Shown in pieces: positions 18,341-27,454 of a DNA stretch of 64,000 bases. This DNA is from Fictibacillus nanhaiensis. Its GTDB lineage: Bacteria > Bacillota > Bacilli > Bacillales > Fictibacillaceae. The translations under genes and the position numbers were made by a program. The stretch covers positions 2,037,767 through 2,101,766 of the forward strand of contig JAFHKR010000039.1 in NCBI GenBank assembly GCA_017052515.1, given 5' to 3'. The notes beneath the pieces are model-generated. The model was not told the origin of the DNA. It saw only the letters and a program-made list of their open reading frames with translations, and made no database searches. Each line of letters opens with the position of its first letter. The first letter of the stretch is position 1.

Positions 18341-18387
18341 AAAAAAAGGCTAAAACCTATATCCTAATAGGTTTTGGCCTCCTTTTT
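18341..18387. terminator. Bidirectional terminator between convergent genes
   Basis: A 13-bp stem (18348-18360 with 18367-18379) with one mismatch, flanked by A7 on the left and a T-rich stretch on the right. Confidence 0.9.
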
Positions 18388-19517
18388 TACTTCTCACGAC
18401 TCTTTGTCATCTGTTGCCACACTGTACCCGCCGCTTCTTCTCCGCTTTGGATACGTTCGATCGCAATTTTCACTTGAAGAGATACTTCAAACTCCGGATC
18501 CTCTTGAGCAGCTTTTAATGCAGGAAGGGCTGTCTCGTCACCCACCTCAAATAAAAAGCGAGCCGCTCTCCATCTCACAAGTTTGTTTTTGTCTGATAAA
18601 GCATCACACATAACGGGTATTGCTTTTGCATTACCTAAATCAGATAATGCATCACCAGCTGTACGTCTTACCGATACATTCTTATCTTGCAAAGCCAAGT
18701 ATAGAAGAGGTAACACCGCTTCATCTTCAATCATTCCTAAGTAAACAACAGCCAAACGTCTGATTGAAGGCTTTTCATCTTTTAATGCTTGCTTTAGTAC
18801 CATAACATCATCAAGGGTTGGATTAATTCGTTCTAATGCAGCATAACGTGTCTGCCAATCGGCGTCACGTAGCTGTTTCGCTACTTCAGAGGTGGATAGT
18901 GCTTCGACTTCAACCTCTTGTTCAGATTCTGCGCTATACGCTTGTTTTACTAATTGATCTAAACGTTCTTGCGGGTAAACAGCTGATAGTTCTTCAGCAA
19001 CTTCAATGCCAACTTGTTCAAACGTACCATAACGAATTCCTTGTTCTTCCCATTGTCTTTCCATAACAAGGTTATCGGAAGAATCTTGAGCCTCTAATGC
19101 AGCTTTAGCAAATCGTTCAGCTAGGCCCACTCTTTTTTCTTCTTGCTCGGTTTTAAGTTTGATCTGCATGGGAAGACCTCTAAACATTTGAACAAGAACC
19201 ATGATTTCCTTAATCTCTTCTTCTTGTTGAGCTTGTTCATCAGTATGATTCAATTCTTCTTCTTGACCGAAAACAGATCGAACGCCTGACAATACATCTT
19301 CCCATTTGGCACGAGAATTTCGCTCTAACGCTATAAAGTCTGCAACGTGATAGATGCTTTTAACTCCATCCACTTTAAGTATGTCCTGAATGAATGCGGG
19401 AGCACCTTCTGCTCCATCTTTCGTATAGTTATAACGCTCAGTTCCTGGCAGTGTTTCAGACAGATTGATCTTCATTGAATTCGGGCTTGGAGTTGGTTCA
19501 ATTCCAGTAATTTTCAT
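18387..19517 (-). CDS. ypgR: CvfC/YpgR family protein: NifU-N-like domain plus HEAT repeats
   Basis: A 376-residue protein. Residues 1-80 resemble the Nfu/NifU N-terminal domain (EPTPSPNSMKINLSETLPG...IKSIYHVADFIALERN pattern). A linker rich in Glu/Gln follows, and about residues 210-365 form HEAT-type repeats (DWQTRYAALERI, KPSIRRLAVVYLG, NVSVRRTAGDALSDL, LVRWRAARFLFEVG). The staphylococcal homologue is called conserved virulence factor C; the molecular role is not established. ATG at 19517 with GGAG 9 bases upstream is preferred over GTG 19523. It directly follows the 19524-19823 gene on the same strand. Confidence 0.85.
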   Translation of the reverse strand: MKITGIEPTPSPNSMKINLSETLPGTERYNYTKDGAEGAPAFIQDILKVDGVKSIYHVADFIALERNSRAKWEDVLSGVRSVFGQEEELNHTDEQAQQEEEIKEIMVLVQMFRGLPMQIKLKTEQEEKRVGLAERFAKAALEAQDSSDNLVMERQWEEQGIRYGTFEQVGIEVAEELSAVYPQERLDQLVKQAYSAESEQEVEVEALSTSEVAKQLRDADWQTRYAALERINPTLDDVMVLKQALKDEKPSIRRLAVVYLGMIEDEAVLPLLYLALQDKNVSVRRTAGDALSDLGNAKAIPVMCDALSDKNKLVRWRAARFLFEVGDETALPALKAAQEDPEFEVSLQVKIAIERIQSGEEAAGTVWQQMTKSREK

Positions 19518-19523
19518 CTTCAC

Positions 19524-19823
19524 TCACTCCTTTTCAAGTTTTGAATTTATTTGTAACAGATAATTCTTAATCTGATCTTTTTCTTTATCTGTAAACTTAT
19601 ATTCACAATCTACACCCTCGTCGTGAGCAATAATTTCTTGGAGCTCACCGTTTCCATCATAGACAGCTAAAGCACTCGGCTCATGGAGCCCTTCAGGAAG
19701 TATCTCAATATTTTCTACCTCAAAAGAAATATATACATTTGTCCAAGGTCCAACCTGAACGACATCATGTCCTGTAAAACGTAAGCTTCCTTCAAAATAA
19801 TTGGTGAATCCATATTTGTACAT
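19524..19823 (-). CDS. Conserved hypothetical protein upstream of the CvfC-type gene
   Basis: A 99-residue acidic protein starting MYKYGFTNYFEGSLRFTGHD, with a mixed beta/alpha look and a C-terminal helix (DKEKDQIKNYLLQINSKLEKE). No Cys motif or membrane segment apart from one Cys (GVDCEYKF). ATG at 19823 follows GGAGGACGGCT. The stop is 6 bases before the start of the ypgR-like gene, so they form an operon. Function unknown. Confidence 0.75.
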   Translation of the reverse strand: MYKYGFTNYFEGSLRFTGHDVVQVGPWTNVYISFEVENIEILPEGLHEPSALAVYDGNGELQEIIAHDEGVDCEYKFTDKEKDQIKNYLLQINSKLEKE

Positions 19824-19923
19824 AGCCGTCCTCCAACTCAATATCTCTTATCTATTATAAGGAACAAAAGATAAAATCTCAAAACATGTAGTTTACACAA
19901 TAAAGATAGATTTTAGACTCAAA

Positions 19924-19954
19924 AAGAGCAAACACAAATTGCGTGTTTGCTCTT
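19924..19954 (-). terminator. Terminator of the kynU-kynB operon
   Basis: A 12-bp perfect stem (19924-19935 with 19943-19954) followed by TTTTT on the minus strand. Confidence 0.88.
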
Positions 19955-19963
19955 CTATACTCT

Positions 19964-20590
19964 TTATTTGGTTAGTTCTCTAAGTATGGCTCTTACAGGA
20001 CTTCCGTCTGCTTCTTCAAGGGCGAGTGGTAGAGCGACGAGTTCATATTCCCCTTCAGGAACTTCATCTAACAAAAGACCTTCTAATATATGAATGTTGT
20101 GCTCATAAAGAGCATGATGCGCCCCTAGTTCTTTGCTATCTAAAGGATCGACCGATGGCATATCAACACCGACCAATCCGACTCCACATTCGCTAAGAAA
20201 TGGGACAGCTTCTGGTGATAAAGGGACGATTTCATCCGGAAACACGGAACGATCTTTCCAGCATCTTGTCTTAAACAGAACTCGTTTCGTACCGTCTTGG
20301 AGTTTTTCTTTCAAGCTCTCAATTGTTATCTCTTTTCTATTTGTCACGTCAATAACCATTGCTCGGCCTACATATAATTCAAGGTCTAAACCTCCGACTC
20401 TTTCGCCGCTATCTGTAAAGTGGTAAGGTGCATCAATATGAGTACCAGTATGCGTACTCATCTCTAATTTCCCAACGTTTACAGATCCAGAGTCTTCTTT
20501 CGTCCAAGCCAGATCGAAATGATAGGGCGTATCCCCTGGCCAGCCTGGTACACCCTTATAAAGCGGCATCGATATGTCATATAATTTCAA
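19964..20590 (-). CDS. kynB: Kynurenine formamidase (arylformamidase)
   Basis: A 208-residue cyclase-family hydrolase that converts N-formylkynurenine to kynurenine and formate. The metal-binding motif STHTGTHIDAPYHF is plain, as is the late SVDPLDSKELGAHHALYEHNIHILEGL segment of the KynB type. The start is probably TTG at 20590, 8 bases after AGGAG, giving (M)KLYDISMPL as in other KynB proteins; GTG at 20599 overlaps the ribosome site. It follows kynU by 12 bases, so the two form an operon for tryptophan breakdown. Confidence 0.9.
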   Translation of the reverse strand: MKLYDISMPLYKGVPGWPGDTPYHFDLAWTKEDSGSVNVGKLEMSTHTGTHIDAPYHFTDSGERVGGLDLELYVGRAMVIDVTNRKEITIESLKEKLQDGTKRVLFKTRCWKDRSVFPDEIVPLSPEAVPFLSECGVGLVGVDMPSVDPLDSKELGAHHALYEHNIHILEGLLLDEVPEGEYELVALPLALEEADGSPVRAILRELTK

Positions 20591-20602
20591 GTCAACCACT
20601 CC

Positions 20603-21874
20603 TTACGCGATCACTTCTCTTTTATTTTCATATTTCTCATATTCACGATTCTTCGTGATCTTACTTAAGATTTTGACTGCCTCAAATACATCGCGATAAG
20701 AATTATACAATGCAACAGGAGCTAAACGAATAATGTTAGGCGCTCTAAAATCTGGAACGATGCCGTTTTCTTTTAACGCTTTGCAAATTCTCGCAGCGTC
20801 ATTGTGCATGAGAGCCACGTGTCCACCTCTTCTTGTATCATCTAGTGGGTTTACAATCGTAAACTCATTTTCGATCTCTTGATTCAACAGATCCATGAGC
20901 AACGACGTTAACTTTAAAGACTTTGTTCGAATTCGGTCGATCTTGGCTTCTTCAAAAATGGATAACGATCCGATCAATGGTGCTGTGCTCAACATATGTG
21001 GCGTTCCAATTTGGTAACCACCCGCAGAATTTTCCGCATCAAAGTGATGATCCATATCAAACTGCGTTTCTTTTTTGCTGCCAAACCAGCCAGAAAGCCC
21101 AGGCGTTTTCGTAAAATGCTTCTCATTCACATATAAACCGCCTACTCCGCCTGGTCCAGCGTTTACATATTTGTAATTGCACCAAAAAGCAAAATCAACT
21201 CCCCATTTACTCAGTTCATGAGGAATAGCGCCGATCGAATGACAAAGATCGAATCCAATCGGTATATTTCTTTTATGAGCTTCACGCGTCAAGCGTTCTA
21301 TATCTAATAATTGTCCACTTCTATAGAGAACAGAAGGAAGTAAAATAAGAGCTACATCCTCTGTCATCTTATCAATAATGTCTTGTTCATCAAGCGTTAG
21401 TCCATTCTGGCTTCCTACTTGAATTAAGTCGGTGTCAGGATTTAATCCCTTTAATTTCAACTGACTTTGTAAGCCATAAATATCAGACGGGAAAGTGAGT
21501 TCATCTGCTAGAATCTTCGTTCTTCCGTTCTTCGGTTCAAAAAACGTAGCCACCATTTGATGAAGATTTACCGTAGTTGAACCTGTAACAATGACTTCTT
21601 TCTCTTTTGCTCCAACGAGTACAGATAACTTTTCTGCTAGTTTTTCACTAAGAGTAAACCATGGATACTTACCACCCATCCATCCGTCTATTCCATGCTC
21701 TTTCCAGTCATTTAATACATCAAGCAAAGACTGTTCTGCACGTTTAGATAGAAGTCCTAGTGAATTTCCATCGAGATAGATCGATTCATCCTTTGTATAG
21801 AACTCTTTTTTAAAAGAAGCTAGTTCATCATTTTGGTCCATTTGTTCTACTATTTCCACTGTGATTTGTCTCAT
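20603..21874 (-). CDS. kynU: Kynureninase
   Basis: A 423-residue PLP enzyme cleaving kynurenine to anthranilate and alanine. Visible family features are [14 protein letters not shown] near the N-terminus, [10 protein letters not shown] (phosphate contacts), [13 protein letters not shown] with the PLP-ring Asp, and [18 protein letters not shown] with the Schiff-base Lys. ATG at 21874 follows GGGAGGAAAGTAC. It is the first gene of kynU-kynB. The first pathway enzyme, tryptophan dioxygenase (kynA), is not in this window. Confidence 0.94.
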   Translation of the reverse strand: MRQITVEIVEQMDQNDELASFKKEFYTKDESIYLDGNSLGLLSKRAEQSLLDVLNDWKEHGIDGWMGGKYPWFTLSEKLAEKLSVLVGAKEKEVIVTGSTTVNLHQMVATFFEPKNGRTKILADELTFPSDIYGLQSQLKLKGLNPDTDLIQVGSQNGLTLDEQDIIDKMTEDVALILLPSVLYRSGQLLDIERLTREAHKRNIPIGFDLCHSIGAIPHELSKWGVDFAFWCNYKYVNAGPGGVGGLYVNEKHFTKTPGLSGWFGSKKETQFDMDHHFDAENSAGGYQIGTPHMLSTAPLIGSLSIFEEAKIDRIRTKSLKLTSLLMDLLNQEIENEFTIVNPLDDTRRGGHVALMHNDAARICKALKENGIVPDFRAPNIIRLAPVALYNSYRDVFEAVKILSKITKNREYEKYENKREVIA

Positions 21875-21986
21875 TTTGTACTTTCCTCCCGAATGCAAGT
21901 ATTGGAACCGTTTTCAACACAGAGTAATTTGACATATACATATCCCCACTTCTTCCATTATGATAGACACAAAGGGGGTGTTACCA

Positions 21987-23147
21987 CTGAAACGTCTTTG
22001 GTGGTTCACAGGAATTGTAGTCGTATTCTTTTCGACAATCGTATTTATATATATGTATAATAACGCAGATTTACAGACGGTAGAAGAAAAAAAGACACCA
22101 AAACAAGAAAATACAGCAGTGCCAAAAGAAATAAAAACAGAGCCAATCACTCCTGAACCAGAAGAAAAAATATCGGATCTTACACTTGCGGCGGTTGGTG
22201 ACATCTTAATTCATGATACGGTTTATAATAAAGCGAAAACCGCAAAAGGATATGATTTTAATCGTAACTTTAACTCAGTAAAATCCTATCTAACAGCCCC
22301 AGATATTACGATAGCTAACCAAGAAACAATGATCGGTGGTACCCAACTTGGTCTATCATCTTATCCATCTTTTAATTCACCACATGAAGTCGGAGATGCG
22401 TTAAAAGCAAATGGAGTCGATCTCGTAACGCTAGCTAACAACCATACACTTGATCGAGGAGAAAAGGCGATCATAAGCGCTTTAAATTATTGGAATCAAA
22501 TAGATGTGATGTATACGGGAGCTTATCTAACGGACAAAGATCGGCAAAACATCCGATTAATCAAAAGGAATGACATCACCGTGTCCTTTTTGAGCTATAC
22601 ATATGGAACAAACGGAATCCCAGTACCTACAGGAAAGAATCATCTTGTCAATCTGATCGAAGTGGAACGAATCAAGCGAGACATTAAAGAGGCTAGAAAG
22701 TTATCAGATGTAAATGTAGTATCTTTACATTTCGGTAATGAGTATGAAAGAATGCCAAATGATTTTCAAAAGAATATCGTGAAAATAGTCACCGAAGCTG
22801 GCGGTGACATCATTATCGGTCACCATCCACACGTTCTGCAACCCGTAAAATGGGAAACGGCAAGTGATGGATCGAAAACCTTCGTCGCTTATTCTCTCGG
22901 GAATTTCTTATCTGGTCAAAGGCGTGAATACAAGGACATTGGTGGAATCGTTCAACTGAAGGTCACGAAACGTCAAAAAGGAACGGAAAAAACCATTGAA
23001 TTATCTGAACCGAAATTTCTTCCAACTTACGTAGATCAACCTTTTGTGATACATCCTATGAAAGACTTACCTGCCATGAAGAAGTCTTATGAAGAAATAA
23101 AAACACACATGAGACAATGGGTTCCCGAACTTACTTTCTTTGAATAA
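21987..23147 (+). CDS. CapA family (poly-gamma-glutamate capsule-type) metallophosphatase, membrane-anchored
   Basis: About 386 residues. An N-terminal membrane anchor (RLWWFTGIVVVFFSTIVFIYMY) is followed by a Lys/Glu/Pro linker and the CapA domain with its metal-site motifs: AVGDILIHD, IANQETMIGG, LANNHTLDRG, HFGNEYERMPN and GHHPHVLQP. No capBC genes are adjacent, so a stand-alone role at the cell surface is likelier than capsule synthesis. The start is uncertain. AAGGGGGTG lies 6 bases before a CTG at 21987, while the upstream ATG at 21960 has no ribosome site; CTG initiation is inferred. Confidence 0.85.
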   Translation: MKRLWWFTGIVVVFFSTIVFIYMYNNADLQTVEEKKTPKQENTAVPKEIKTEPITPEPEEKISDLTLAAVGDILIHDTVYNKAKTAKGYDFNRNFNSVKSYLTAPDITIANQETMIGGTQLGLSSYPSFNSPHEVGDALKANGVDLVTLANNHTLDRGEKAIISALNYWNQIDVMYTGAYLTDKDRQNIRLIKRNDITVSFLSYTYGTNGIPVPTGKNHLVNLIEVERIKRDIKEARKLSDVNVVSLHFGNEYERMPNDFQKNIVKIVTEAGGDIIIGHHPHVLQPVKWETASDGSKTFVAYSLGNFLSGQRREYKDIGGIVQLKVTKRQKGTEKTIELSEPKFLPTYVDQPFVIHPMKDLPAMKKSYEEIKTHMRQWVPELTFFE

Positions 23148-23152
23148 AAAAT

Positions 23153-23180
23153 GCTGACTCCGATATTCATAGGAGTCAGC
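23153..23180. terminator. Bidirectional terminator after the CapA gene
   Basis: A 9-bp perfect stem (23153-23161 with 23172-23180), flanked by A and T runs, between convergent genes. Confidence 0.85.
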
Positions 23181-23185
23181 TTCTT

Positions 23186-23335
23186 TTATTTTCCTTTTGA
23201 TCTTGGGCTTTGTGTATCTCTTTTTGGTAGTTCATCACTGAATTTTTCATCAGAGAATTCTACGTTCGTCATGCTTTCTGATGGGGTTGAGTTATTTTTC
23301 TTTGCAGCATCCCAAGAGTGTTTACGTTTTGTCAT
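23186..23335 (-). CDS. Small hydrophilic protein, function unknown
   Basis: A 49-residue charged protein beginning MTKRKHSWDAAKKNNSTPSE and ending SPRSKGK, with no hydrophobic segment. It has a very good ribosome site (AAGGAGGGAATAACC) before ATG at 23335 and ends next to a terminator, which supports translation. The family is not recognised. Confidence 0.7.
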   Translation of the reverse strand: MTKRKHSWDAAKKNNSTPSESMTNVEFSDEKFSDELPKRDTQSPRSKGK

Positions 23336-23385
23336 GGTTATTCCCTCCTTGTTTTTAGCATGTGTATTTTTCGTAAAAATAATAA

Positions 23386-23413
23386 AAGAGACAGATCTTA
23401 GAATCTGTCTCTA
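23386..23413 (-). terminator. Terminator of yuiF
   Basis: A 9-bp perfect stem (23388-23396 with 23403-23411) followed by TTTTATT on the minus strand. Confidence 0.85.
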
Positions 23414-23426
23414 CAAAATGGAATCG

Positions 23427-24746
23427 TTATAATACCATCGCTGCAATAAATCCAAAAGCGATCAATGGAATATTGTAATGCAAAAATGTTGGCACACACG
23501 TATCCCAGATATGATTGTGCTGATTATCTACATTAAGACCAGATGTAGGACCTAATGTACTGTCAGACGCTGGGGATCCTGCATCACCTAAAGCAGCAGC
23601 TGTACCGATTAAGGCGATCGTCGCCATAACACTTAATCCTAATTCTCCAGCTAGTGGCACAAAAATAGTTGTTATGATCGGAATGGTTGAGAACGAAGAG
23701 CCGATTCCCATCGTTACGAGCAATCCGATAATTAACATCAGTAGAACACCGAGAGCAGTTGAGTTTCCGATAAATGCAGCACTATCTTTAACTAATGTTT
23801 CAACTTCTCCTGTCTCACGCATAACAGCTGCAAAGCCTGCGGCAGAAATCATAACAAATCCAATGTAAGACATCATTTTCATACCTTCAGTCAATATTGC
23901 ATCTGAAGCATTTAACTTTAGCTGTCCGCTAAAATACAGAACGATGATACCTGATAATGCTCCAAAGATCATTGAATCCGTTTTTAATTGTACGAATAAG
24001 GTTGCAACAATGGCGAGAACTGCTACAAAAATCGAACGAGTTGTATAAGATACATCATCGGTTTTGGTCATCCCAGTCGTTCTATCTTCATATTGACGTG
24101 GCTTACGATACGTTATAAAAACAGCGATCAATAGACCTACAATCATTCCGAGAGATGGAATCGTCATCGCAGTAGGGATCTGATCCATCTTTACGGTTAG
24201 TCCACTGTCTTTCATGTTTGTTTGAAGAATCTCATGAAAGATTCCTCCGAATCCTACCGGAAACCACATGTAAGGTGTGATCAATCCAAACGTAATGACA
24301 GTCGCAACTAACCTGCGATCAAGTTGCAGTTCATTTAAAACGTGCAGCAAAGGTGGAATAAAAATTGGAATGATCGCAATATGAACTGGAATTAAATTTT
24401 GTGAGAATGAAGAAATCATAAGAATGATAAATAAGAGAAGTACTTTTGATAACGACTTCTTTTTCGATTCTCCTTCTTTCCCGACCAATACGATGGCTTT
24501 TTCAACCATCAGTTTTGGAAGTCCTGTCCGAGATAACGCTACAGCAAAACTTCCTAATAATGCATAACTTAATGCTATGACTGCATTCGAACCTAACCCT
24601 TCAGTAAATACTGTTATGGTTTCTGTCAAACCCATTCCTGCTACAAATCCACCAACTAAGGCTCCGATTAACAAGGCTACAACAACATGTATACGTAAAA
24701 GGCTAAGTACTAGCATAACAGCTACCGCTAATACTACAGCATTCAT
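23427..24746 (-). CDS. yuiF: YuiF-type membrane transporter (Na+/H+ antiporter/amino-acid transporter family)
   Basis: A 439-residue protein with about ten to eleven membrane helices. Conserved polar patches lie in the mid and late part (SSFSQNLIPVHIAIIPIFIPP, ITPYMWFPVGFGG, GIGSSFSTIPIITTIFVP, GDAGSPASDSTLGPTSGLN), as in the NhaC/YuiF group. It probably exchanges an amino acid or Na+ for protons across the cytoplasmic membrane; the substrate is not known. pepA (yuiE) lies upstream, as in B. subtilis. Confidence 0.85.
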   Translation of the reverse strand: MNAVVLAVAVMLVLSLLRIHVVVALLIGALVGGFVAGMGLTETITVFTEGLGSNAVIALSYALLGSFAVALSRTGLPKLMVEKAIVLVGKEGESKKKSLSKVLLLFIILMISSFSQNLIPVHIAIIPIFIPPLLHVLNELQLDRRLVATVITFGLITPYMWFPVGFGGIFHEILQTNMKDSGLTVKMDQIPTAMTIPSLGMIVGLLIAVFITYRKPRQYEDRTTGMTKTDDVSYTTRSIFVAVLAIVATLFVQLKTDSMIFGALSGIIVLYFSGQLKLNASDAILTEGMKMMSYIGFVMISAAGFAAVMRETGEVETLVKDSAAFIGNSTALGVLLMLIIGLLVTMGIGSSFSTIPIITTIFVPLAGELGLSVMATIALIGTAAALGDAGSPASDSTLGPTSGLNVDNQHNHIWDTCVPTFLHYNIPLIAFGFIAAMVL

Positions 24747-24856
24747 TTTGATTTCCTCCTTAAATAACTTTATTGCTTTATTTCGCTAAATCGCTAATAT
24801 GTTAAACCTTTAACAAATTAACATGGATAATAGTGTTTTGTCAAACACAAAACAAA

Positions 24857-24884
24857 AACTGGTTCTCAACAGAGAGAACCAGTT
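24857..24884 (-). terminator. Terminator of pepA
   Basis: An 11-bp perfect stem (24857-24867 with 24874-24884) with TTTTTGTTTTGTG downstream on the minus strand. Confidence 0.88.
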
Positions 24885-24898
24885 ATTTATCCTTCCGA

Positions 24899-26386
24899 TT
24901 ATGCTTTAAAGTTTCTTACAAAGTTAACGAGTGTTCGAACCATAACACCAGTTGCTCCTTTAGGACCTAACTCTGTGGATTTTCCAGAATAGGCGGTACC
25001 TGCTATATCTAAATGGACCCATGGCGTATTTTCAGCAAACTCACCTACAAACAATCCACCTGTAATGGCATGACCAAGTCTACCAGTTGAGTTGTTAAGA
25101 TCAGCAACATCACTTGTTTTCAACATATCTTTAAACGGCTGAAAACTCGGAAGGAGCCACAACAATTCCGCCTCATCAGCTGCAGATTGCTTTATATGTT
25201 CATAGAACTCTTCGTTGTTCGTTAGAGCACCAGTTGTACAATCTCCTAGTGCAACGACTACTCCACCCGTCAAAGTCGCAACGTCAACAATATACTTTGC
25301 TCCTTGTTCCTTTGCATACGTAATCGCATCGGCAAGTATGAGACGACCTTCTGCATCCGTATTTCGAACCTCAATGGTCTTTCCACTCAGTGAAGTGATC
25401 ACATCGCCTGGCTTCATAGCTTCTCCGTTGATCAAGTTCTCTGAAGAAGGAATCACAAACATGATATTAATCTCAGGCTTTAGTCGGCCGATCGCCTCCA
25501 TCGCTCCTAATACCGCTGCACTTCCACCCATATCGCTTTTCATCTCATGCATGTTGAGAGCGGGTTTAATGGAATAGCCGCCCGCATCAAATGTTAAACC
25601 TTTACCTACTAGAGCAACATATGAGTCTTCCTTTTTACCGCCTTGATACTTTACCGTAATCAATTTAGGAAGCTGATCTGATCCTTTACTAACCGCCAGT
25701 ATCGCTCCCATTCCAAGCTTCTCCATATCTTCTTTTTCAAGGATCTCATATTCCATGCCATATTCAAGTGCCACATCTATTGCTTCAGCAGCAAGATCTG
25801 TAGGTGTTAGAAGATTGGCAGGTGTGTTTACAAGATCTCGGGCAAAGTTAATGCCTTTCGCATAAGCAAACCCGCTTGTCAACCCAGCTTCTGCTCCACT
25901 GTTTTCCGTATAAACCGTTACAGATTCTAAGCGTTTTTGTGGTTCATTCGTTTTCTTTTTATAGTCTTCAAATTTATAAACGGCAGTACCAGCTGCTTCA
26001 CTAAAAGCATGAGCAAGCTTTTCGATTGAAAGCTGATTCGTATGAAACGTATCCAGCAATATCGAAAATTGTGTTCTCTTTTCTTTAGTTATTTCTTGTA
26101 CGGCTCTTCCAAACGTACTTCTAGCTTTATCATACGTAAAATCTTCACGTTTTCCTAAACCTGCAAAATAAATTCGTTTCGTACCGAGCTGACCAAGTGT
26201 ATGAAGCTTTTTGATACTTTTTAGGCGATTGGAAAGATCCCCTTCTTTTATTAGATCAGTCAGTGTTCCGTTTAATCCATGATCCATATCTGCCATTACA
26301 CCAGTTAGCTTTGGTTCTTGAAATAAACCGACCAGTAGGACTTCTTCTTGTTCGTTAGTGTTCCAAAGTTGTTTAATCGTAAACAT
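24899..26386 (-). CDS. pepA: Leucyl aminopeptidase (M17)
   Basis: A 495-residue cytosolic zinc/manganese aminopeptidase that removes N-terminal residues from peptides. The catalytic C-terminal domain carries VGKGLTFDAGGYSIKP, the bicarbonate/metal loop NTDAEGRLILADA, and MKSDMGGSAAVLGAM. The N-terminal third is the less conserved macro-type domain. ATG at 26386, behind GGGGGAAC, is preferred; the frame is open 24 codons upstream without a ribosome site. Flanked by yuiF and a DUF309 gene. Confidence 0.95.
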   Translation of the reverse strand: MFTIKQLWNTNEQEEVLLVGLFQEPKLTGVMADMDHGLNGTLTDLIKEGDLSNRLKSIKKLHTLGQLGTKRIYFAGLGKREDFTYDKARSTFGRAVQEITKEKRTQFSILLDTFHTNQLSIEKLAHAFSEAAGTAVYKFEDYKKKTNEPQKRLESVTVYTENSGAEAGLTSGFAYAKGINFARDLVNTPANLLTPTDLAAEAIDVALEYGMEYEILEKEDMEKLGMGAILAVSKGSDQLPKLITVKYQGGKKEDSYVALVGKGLTFDAGGYSIKPALNMHEMKSDMGGSAAVLGAMEAIGRLKPEINIMFVIPSSENLINGEAMKPGDVITSLSGKTIEVRNTDAEGRLILADAITYAKEQGAKYIVDVATLTGGVVVALGDCTTGALTNNEEFYEHIKQSAADEAELLWLLPSFQPFKDMLKTSDVADLNNSTGRLGHAITGGLFVGEFAENTPWVHLDIAGTAYSGKSTELGPKGATGVMVRTLVNFVRNFKA

Positions 26387-26464
26387 GTTAAAGTTCCCCC
26401 TTATTGTTTGAGCTCCGCATCTCATTATACTCTTTCTTTTAGAATATTTCGAATTCACGATGCT

Positions 26465-26842
26465 TTATTCTTCTAAATTTAAATAAAGTTTTGAAAGAAC
26501 AGGTAGTTGAACTACCTCTTCAAAATTCACTCTATCTATATCATTCGGAATAGTTTCAAGACATTGATCAATAAACACTAATACTCTCTCCACATTCAAC
26601 TGCCAATAGAATGGTTTATACGGAGTTAGATACTCTTTAGCTACCCTCATCATTTGTCTGGCTCCCTTAAGATTTCCATATTCATAATGATAGAGAGCGA
26701 CCGTCATCTGTAGCAATCCCTTGATAAACAGGTTACTGCGGTCTGTGAGCCATATTTCTTCTAATAAATCGTGACCTGTGTAATAATCACCATCGTTAAA
26801 AACAATAAAAAATTCATAATACTCCTCGGGAAAATACTCCAT
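26465..26842 (-). CDS. DUF309 family protein
   Basis: A 125-residue helical protein. The DUF309 signature is seen in NDGDYYTGHDLLEEIWL (a His-Asp and a Glu-Glu pair) and in IKGLLQMTVALYHYEYGN. The family is all-helical and without known function. ATG at 26842 follows GGAGGAAACAAGA. It precedes pepA by about 80 bases and may be co-transcribed with it. Confidence 0.85.
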   Translation of the reverse strand: MEYFPEEYYEFFIVFNDGDYYTGHDLLEEIWLTDRSNLFIKGLLQMTVALYHYEYGNLKGARQMMRVAKEYLTPYKPFYWQLNVERVLVFIDQCLETIPNDIDRVNFEEVVQLPVLSKLYLNLEE

Positions 26843-26958
26843 TCTTGTTTCCTCCCTCAATCAAACCATGTTATGCAAAGATTGAAGTAGCCCTAAATCG
26901 GGTAACAACTATCTAAAACAGCCATACTATAAACCACCCTATTGAAAGGATAATCCTC

Positions 26959-27441
26959 ATGCCAGATATTCTAATGAACTTTCCATTATTAGCAGCTTTA
27001 CTTGGTGTATTTTCTGCACAATTCTTAAAAATCCCTATACATTTTTATCATACTAAAAAAATACGATGGGAGTTATTTATTAGTACCGGAGGAATGCCTA
27101 GTTCACATTCAGCTGCTGTTACATCATTAGCAACAGCCGTTGGAGCTCTGCACGGAACGGGATCCACTCTCTTCGCAATAGCTGCCATGTTTGCGATTAT
27201 TGTCATGTACGATGCAAAAGGTATACGTTGGCATGCAGGAGAACAAGCAGCTGTATTGAATGACTTAGTAGAAGAATTCAGAAACCACGTGAGGGAATCA
27301 GAAAAATTTCAAGAAAAAAAGGTGGAAGAACAAAGGAAAGAATTGAAAGAACTTCTCGGACATCGTCCGAGTGAAGTATTCTTCGGCGGACTTCTTGGAA
27401 TTCTCCAAACATTACTCTTATCTTGGTTGTTCATATCATAG
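26959..27441 (+). CDS. yuiD: YuiD: divergent PAP2 family membrane protein
   Basis: A 160-residue protein of the DUF212 family, a divergent acid phosphatase/haloperoxidase group. It has membrane helices at about residues 8-24, 52-88 and the C-terminus. GGMPSSHSAAVTSLATAVG matches the central phosphatase motif and RWHAGEQAAVLND the last one. The substrate is unknown. The next gene begins within 14 bases, so the two are probably co-transcribed. Confidence 0.88.
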   Translation: MPDILMNFPLLAALLGVFSAQFLKIPIHFYHTKKIRWELFISTGGMPSSHSAAVTSLATAVGALHGTGSTLFAIAAMFAIIVMYDAKGIRWHAGEQAAVLNDLVEEFRNHVRESEKFQEKKVEEQRKELKELLGHRPSEVFFGGLLGILQTLLLSWLFIS

Positions 27442-27454
27442 GAGGTTCTTCTCT

